Origin: an uncultured Collinsella sp.
Lineage (GTDB): Bacteria; Actinomycetota; Coriobacteriia; Coriobacteriales; Coriobacteriaceae
Reading direction: 5' to 3'
Length of the DNA stretch: 9,232 bases
Assembly (NCBI GenBank): GCA_902467875.1
Contig: CABQWP010000071.1
Span: forward strand, 1 to 9,232
Shown: positions 5,756 through 9,232 of the stretch, in pieces
Layout of the letters: every line of letters starts with the position of its first letter
Numbering within the stretch: position 1 is the first letter of the stretch
Notes under the pieces: generated by a model
What the model was told of the DNA's origin: nothing
Seen by the model: the letters and a program-made list of their open reading frames with translations, nothing else
Databases searched by the model: none
Translations under genes and position numbers: made by a program

Positions 5756-6973
5756 TCAACGGTCATCGTCCTTCAGCAAGCGCCACAGCGTTGTACGGCT
5801 TATGCCCAGCACCTCCGCCGCACGGGTTCGGTTGCCGTGGAGATGGTCTACAACCAGACGCGCGATATCTCGCTCGGTATCGGCCAGCGGTCGTAGGATA
5901 TACAGGTCACTTTCGAGTGTCGGGGCGCCAAAGGTTGCGGTCTTAATCACGTCCTCTTGGGCGAGCACTTCCTCCGCTATAGCGCTGTACACCGTGCCCG
6001 CCCCCACCAATATATACAGTCGTTCCGAGACCTCGCGAAGCTGCAGATAATTGCGCGGCCAGCGGTAAGCATCGAGCGTCTTCGTCGCCGCGGCAGACAG
6101 CGTGGGTGCTGCTGTCTCAAATGCATCAGCGAGATATTCCAAATAGCGCGCAACCTTCGTCGACGCGGCTCCCTGCTCGGCGATTGCCGGCGCCACGCTC
6201 ACCGCGCAGGCGAAGCGCTCGGTCACAAACGCGGCTTGATCACTTTCGCCGCCGCCCGGCATGTCATTCGCTGTCAGCACCACATGGCAGCGCGTCGCCA
6301 ACGCGGTGTCGGTCATCGTGGAGACCAGCTCGCGGAGGCGCTGGGGGCCAACCGCGTTCCAGCCCTCAATGCAAAGGGTCAGCCCCGTTTGGAACAACGG
6401 CGATTCGGCGCTTTTGAGCACATAGCGCCAACCGCGCTCGGTGAGCTCATCGAGCGCAACGGAAACAAAGGGCTGACCGGCAAAAGGACCGTCCAGATAG
6501 AGGCGCTTGGCGATCTCGACCTGACCCGCTCCCAGCTCGCCCTCGAGCATAAGGGGCACACCGCGCGCGTAACTCTCTGCAACCGGCGCAGCCACCGAGG
6601 CCGCCCCCTCAACGATGCCGTACGCGCTCGATTCGTAGCGGGCCTCAACCTCGTCGGCGTTGAGCCACTCGATGCCCGCGTGCGCCGCGGCGCCGCGCAC
6701 CTCGCGGACCACGACGACCCAAAGGCCCCCGCCCTCTTTGTCGGTGGGGCGAACGGTCAGGTTCAGGCGCGCACCCGCACGTCCCATAACCAGACGCGCG
6801 CCGTCTCCTATACGGTCGAGGCGCTCAGCGACAAAAGCCGCCACATCCCGCTCGAGCGCCGCGTCATTCATGGTCGAGATCGCGACGTCCCCACGCGCAT
6901 CGATTGCCAATGCCGAGGCCCCGGCAGCAGCCAGGGCCTCGGTCAAGATGTTCAGCTTGGCATCGCTATCCAT
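5756..6973 (-). CDS. Fis-type HTH transcriptional regulator with degenerate sigma-54-activator-like AAA+ domain
   Basis: 405 aa. Three parts: residues 1-93, a small alpha/beta sensor-like domain (possibly PAS-like); about 115-345, a region that follows the bacterial enhancer-binding protein AAA+ domain; and about 366-401, a Fis-type helix-turn-helix (ERDIARLVVDHLHGNRTRAA, then EVLGISRTTLWRLL) that would bind DNA. The AAA+ part keeps recognisable landmarks but not the chemistry. The Walker A position reads GELGAGQV (145-152) with Gln151 for the essential Lys. The Walker B position reads TLCIEGW (199-205) instead of a D-E pair. WPRNYLQL (305-312) stands for the WPGNVREL motif. No GAFTGA loop exists between them, so contact with sigma-54 is unlikely. 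It probably works as a sigma-70 regulator, as TyrR-like proteins do. Start ATG 6973 has SD AGGGGC (6979-6984); a 67-residue upstream extension to 7174 is non-homologous and overlaps an RNA stem. It lies downstream of yeiH on the same strand. Confidence 0.82.
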   Translation of the reverse strand: MDSDAKLNILTEALAAAGASALAIDARGDVAISTMNDAALERDVAAFVAERLDRIGDGARLVMGRAGARLNLTVRPTDKEGGGLWVVVVREVRGAAAHAGIEWLNADEVEARYESSAYGIVEGAASVAAPVAESYARGVPLMLEGELGAGQVEIAKRLYLDGPFAGQPFVSVALDELTERGWRYVLKSAESPLFQTGLTLCIEGWNAVGPQRLRELVSTMTDTALATRCHVVLTANDMPGGGESDQAAFVTERFACAVSVAPAIAEQGAASTKVARYLEYLADAFETAAPTLSAAATKTLDAYRWPRNYLQLREVSERLYILVGAGTVYSAIAEEVLAQEDVIKTATFGAPTLESDLYILRPLADTERDIARLVVDHLHGNRTRAAEVLGISRTTLWRLLKDDDR

Positions 6974-7098
6974 TATTTGCCCCTGTCCGCAGCGACGTGC
7001 AACCGCCGACGGTCGCACGACCGAGTGTTTCAAAATTGAACGATATTGCTCACCAAACACTATAGGGCAGAAAGCGCCGTCCTGCGAGTATAGGTGTT

Positions 7099-7193
7099 GC
7101 CCCGCATCGCCATCCTGGCGGGGCGATAAGAGCTCTTCGGGACTTATAAACCTGCGGACAAGCCATACCCGCAAGAGCTCCTATCGCTCCACC
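7099..7193 (-). other. Long stem-loop overlapping a second hairpin in the yeiH-regulator spacer
   Basis: In the 266-bp spacer (6974-7239), segment 7117-7141 is the inverted repeat of 7168-7193. As minus-strand RNA this gives 22 Watson-Crick and two G-U pairs, one mismatch, one bulged G and a 26-nt loop. A second perfect 7-bp stem, GCCCCGC (7099-7105) with GCGGGGC (7118-7124), uses the same bases as the foot of the long stem, so the two cannot form together. Neither has a T-run after it. The structure starts 47 nt after the yeiH stop and ends about 125 nt before the regulator ATG. Function is unknown: transcript end, processing signal or attenuator are all possible. An isolated TATAGT (minus strand, 7059-7064) nearby has no matching -35. 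Confidence 0.5.
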
Positions 7194-7239
7194 GTGAGAA
7201 TGCGCTCGCCAGCACGCAGCACGCAAACAAGCTACTTCT

Positions 7240-8274
7240 CTACCAGATTCCCAGCACGTGTTGCATTCCCAAACTCATGCACGCAATGCCAATCCAGCAG
7301 CAAAAGCCCAGCGCGATGGGCTTGCCGCCCTTTTTGACCAGCTCGACGATATCGGTATTAAAGCCAATTGCCGCCATGGCCATCACGATGAAGAACTTCG
7401 ACAGCTCCTTGATGGGCGCCGTAAAGGACGCGGGAAGCTGAAGCACCGTGGTGATCACACTCGCCAGCACAAAGAACAGCACAAACACGGGAAACGCGCG
7501 TTTAAGCGAGAACGTGCTCCTAGCGTCGCCGCCGGCCTTGCGCGCCAGATGCATCTGCCAGCAAGCAAGCGCCAGCGTGATGGGAATGATGGCCAGCGTC
7601 CTGGTGAGCTTGACCACCGTGGCGCTCTCGAGCACATTGGCGCCGGGATGCATGCTGTCCCAAGCGCTCGCCGCAGCCGTTACGGACGAGGTGTCGTTGA
7701 TGGCGGTACCGGCAAACAGGCCGAAGCCCTCGTTGGTCAGCCCGAGCATGCCGCCAAGCGTCGGAAACACGAGCGCCGCGATAACGTTAAACAGGAAGAT
7801 GACCGAAATAGCCTGGGCAATCTCGCGATCGTCGGCATCGATGACGGGTGCGGTCGCGGCGATGGCAGAACCGCCGCAAATCGACGAACCCACACCCACA
7901 AGCGTCGCGATCTTGCCCGGCACGTTCATAACGTGGCAGAGCACAAAGGCGATGACAAGCGAGGTCGAGATTGTCGCCACGATAATCGGCAGCGACTGGG
8001 CGCCCTTGGACAGAATCTGGGAGAGGTTCATGCCAAAGCCAAGCAGGATAACCGCGTACTGCAAGACTTTTTTGGACGTATAGGTGACGCCAGCGGCGAG
8101 CTGTTCGCGACGATTCTTGGGAAAGACGAGCGCCAGGACCATGCCAAAGAGGATGGCAAATACCGGACCTCCGACCACCTCAATTTGTTTGCCGAGCAGC
8201 GTCGCGGGAATGGCGATGATTAGGCAGAACAAGACGCCTTTCCAGCGCTCGCGTACGATATTTGCCAGTTGCAT
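7240..8274 (-). CDS. yeiH: YeiH/UPF0324 family membrane protein, putative sulfate exporter
   Basis: 344-aa polytopic inner-membrane protein, close to the usual length of the family. About ten hydrophobic segments alternate with short polar loops. Family hallmarks are GVGSSICGGSAIAATAPVI (127-145), in the first half, and AGTAINDTSSV (188-198), in the second, followed by VKLTR (221-225); the Gly/Ser/Asn-rich re-entrant look resembles ion-coupled transporters. The family is filed as putative sulfate exporters (PSE) and, in Enterobacteria, yeiH lies next to the LysR gene yeiE; transport of sulfate or sulfite has limited direct support, so the substrate is an inference. Start ATG 8274 is preceded by AGAAGGAA on the minus strand, with AAGGA 7 nt upstream. 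Divergent from a GntR-family regulator (163-bp spacer), which probably controls it; a second regulator gene follows downstream on the same strand. Confidence 0.9.
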   Translation of the reverse strand: MQLANIVRERWKGVLFCLIIAIPATLLGKQIEVVGGPVFAILFGMVLALVFPKNRREQLAAGVTYTSKKVLQYAVILLGFGMNLSQILSKGAQSLPIIVATISTSLVIAFVLCHVMNVPGKIATLVGVGSSICGGSAIAATAPVIDADDREIAQAISVIFLFNVIAALVFPTLGGMLGLTNEGFGLFAGTAINDTSSVTAAASAWDSMHPGANVLESATVVKLTRTLAIIPITLALACWQMHLARKAGGDARSTFSLKRAFPVFVLFFVLASVITTVLQLPASFTAPIKELSKFFIVMAMAAIGFNTDIVELVKKGGKPIALGFCCWIGIACMSLGMQHVLGIW

Positions 8275-8437
8275 ATGGGATTCCTTCTTTCTATTTCACG
8301 TTTGCGACGGCTTATGATACGGCAACATTGAGCGCAGCCTTGCGCAAACACAGACTAAGATGCCGCAATAGTTCTCAGGCAACAGCCGAATTACCCACCG
8401 CGGAGAGCTGATTCGCGGCATAATTAACAACTGACAT
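8275..8437. promoter_or_regulatory. Divergent yeiH / gntR control region with two spaced inverted repeats
   Basis: This 163-bp spacer must hold both promoters. Two inverted repeats are seen: GTTTGCG (8300-8306) with CGCAAAC (8343-8349), whose right arm is part of the palindrome TTGCGCAA, and ATGCCGC (8360-8366) with GCGGCAT (8415-8421). The -10-like TATCAT (minus strand, 8316-8321) could serve yeiH, and CATAAT (plus, 8419-8424), which overlaps the last repeat arm, could serve the GntR gene. No good -35 matches either. Control by the GntR protein is inferred from the divergent layout. Confidence 0.4.
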
Positions 8438-9169
8438 ATGAGTTTGATAGAACAGTTGCGAGGCGCTATGGAAGAATCGATGCACGTCGGCGAGCAGGAA
8501 ACGAGCCTACAGGACCAGTCCTACCACACCATTCGACGCAAAATCGTCTACCTGGACTACAAACCGGGCGAAAAGCTGGGCGTCAAGCAACTTTGCGACG
8601 ACCTGGATATGGGTCGCACGCCCGTGCGCGAGGCTTTGGTTCGCTTGGCGCAGGAAGGCCTGGTGCGCACCGTGCCCCAGAGCGGCACCTATGTCTCGCC
8701 CATCAACCTCACCCTTGCCGAGAGTGCCTGTTACATCCGCGAGCATCTGGAAAAGCAGGTGATTGTGGAGTGCTGTGCGCGCGCCACGTCGGCCGGCATC
8801 GAGCAGCTCGACCGCGCCATCGTGCTGCAGGAAAAGGCCATGGCCGAAGAGGATCGCATCGGCTTCTTTTTGAGCGACAACCTCATGCATCACATGATTT
8901 TTAGCATCGCATGTCGCAGCACCGTGTGGTCGTGGCTCGAAGAGACCAATGCCGACCTGGAGCGCTTCCGCTGGCTGCGCGCCGCCACGCAGGTTCTCGA
9001 CAATCAGGACATCGTGAACGAGCACAAGCAGATTCGCCGCGCTATCGCCGGTCGCGACCCCATCGAAGCGAGCTTTTTGGTCAGCAAGCACCTGCATATG
9101 ATGTTCCGCAACCAGACCGAGGTTCTGGACCAGTTCCCCGAGTACTTTGAGACCAGCAAGCTCCGCTAA
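8438..9169 (+). CDS. GntR-family regulator, FadR/FCD subfamily
   Basis: 243 aa. The N-terminal GntR winged helix-turn-helix spans about 26-88 (YHTIRRKIVYLDYKPGEKLG, recognition segment MGRTPVREALVRLAQEGLV, wing TVPQSGTYV). The C-terminal all-helical FCD ligand domain spans about 93-232. It keeps the pattern of metal/ligand residues: Asp147 and His151 (DNLMHH), His196 (NEHKQI) and His218 (SKHLH), so it probably binds a carboxylate-type effector through a metal. Divergent from yeiH, which it likely controls together with itself. Start is uncertain: ATG 8438 has no SD and would sit about 7 nt after a possible start point from CATAAT (8419-8424), so it could be nearly leaderless; ATG 8468 has GCGAGG just upstream and gives 233 aa. 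Both keep the whole DNA-binding domain. The stop codon overlaps a terminator-like hairpin. Confidence 0.9.
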   Translation: MSLIEQLRGAMEESMHVGEQETSLQDQSYHTIRRKIVYLDYKPGEKLGVKQLCDDLDMGRTPVREALVRLAQEGLVRTVPQSGTYVSPINLTLAESACYIREHLEKQVIVECCARATSAGIEQLDRAIVLQEKAMAEEDRIGFFLSDNLMHHMIFSIACRSTVWSWLEETNADLERFRWLRAATQVLDNQDIVNEHKQIRRAIAGRDPIEASFLVSKHLHMMFRNQTEVLDQFPEYFETSKLR

Positions 9170-9209
9170 CCTGCCAAATTGGGACAGGTTCATTTTGGCA
9201 GGTTTTATC
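9168..9209 (+). terminator. Hairpin terminator of the GntR gene (GGGAC-GTTC loop family)
   Basis: AACCTGCCAAA (9168-9178) pairs perfectly with TTTGGCAGGTT (9194-9204), giving an 11-bp stem, a 15-nt loop containing GGGACAGGTTC, and a T-rich tail (TTTTAT, 9203-9208). The first two bases belong to the GntR stop codon TAA (9167-9169). It serves as an intrinsic terminator and shares its loop core with the hairpin at 5058-5092. The remaining 9210-9232 shows nothing. Confidence 0.7.
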
Positions 9210-9232
9210 TGGGCAAATGAAACAAGGCCCGG

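Noticed and set aside
7099..7124. GC-rich hairpin as a simple terminator of yeiH
   Set aside because: No T-run follows on either strand and its arm is shared with the longer stem.
6974..7174. 67-residue N-terminal extension of the Fis-HTH regulator
   Set aside because: No SD at 7174, it starts inside the long stem-loop and its sequence has no domain character; ATG 6973 has an SD.
5957..8223. Long plus-strand open frames (5957-7039, 7258-8223)
   Set aside because: Antisense shadows of the Fis-HTH regulator and yeiH; no SD and low-complexity, Arg/His-rich products.
8507..9193. Minus-strand 228-codon frame opposite the GntR gene
   Set aside because: The plus strand encodes a complete GntR/FCD protein with conserved motifs; the antisense frame has none and would start beyond the terminator.
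1..9232. CRISPR array, insertion sequence, prophage, tRNA or rRNA
   Set aside because: No regularly spaced repeats, transposase or integrase gene, or cloverleaf-like sequence seen on either strand.

Overview
The window is GC-rich, with strong Shine-Dalgarno sites, densely packed short operons and GC-rich hairpins between genes. Together with the gene content this fits a gut Actinomycetota of the Coriobacteriia (Collinsella or a relative). That placement is an inference from style and content; no rRNA or marker gene is present.

Layout. (1) Positions 1-3828, minus strand: a three-gene operon encoding a MarR-type regulator, then two half-size ABC exporters that look like the two unlike halves of a heterodimeric multidrug exporter (BmrC/BmrD, LmrC/LmrD, TM287/TM288 type). 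The second half runs off the left edge just after its Walker A motif. The operon starts at a recognisable promoter (TTGACG-17-TAATCT) overlapped by a 14-bp repeated motif that is a good candidate MarR operator. (2) Positions 3872-4224, minus: a 96-aa protein of unknown function with a strong SD and its own intrinsic terminator. (3) Positions 4519-5040, plus: a 173-aa nitroreductase-family flavoprotein, divergent from the 96-aa gene across a 294-bp spacer that holds a 38-bp hyphenated dyad. (4) Positions 5096-5671, minus: an unrecognised single-span membrane protein convergent with the nitroreductase; a hairpin repeat lies between them. (5) Positions 5756-6973, minus: a Fis-type HTH regulator with an eroded sigma-54-activator-like AAA+ domain. 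(6) Positions 7240-8274, minus: a YeiH/UPF0324 membrane protein (putative sulfate exporter family). (7) Positions 8438-9169, plus: a GntR-family (FCD) regulator divergent from yeiH, ending in a hairpin terminator that begins inside its stop codon.

How they fit together. The MarR protein probably represses its own promoter and hence the exporter. The YeiH transporter sits between two regulators: a divergent GntR/FCD protein, the classical arrangement for local control, and a same-strand Fis-HTH protein downstream, separated by a 266-bp spacer with a 25-position stem that competes with a second hairpin. The two elements at the ends of the 191-aa and GntR genes share a hairpin design with a conserved loop core (GGGAC..GTTC) but different stems, suggesting a dispersed, structure-conserved repeat family. 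No rRNA, tRNA, CRISPR array, insertion sequence or phage gene was seen. The most interesting signals are this hairpin family, the competing hairpins after yeiH, the degenerate AAA+ regulator and the tandem MarR sites.
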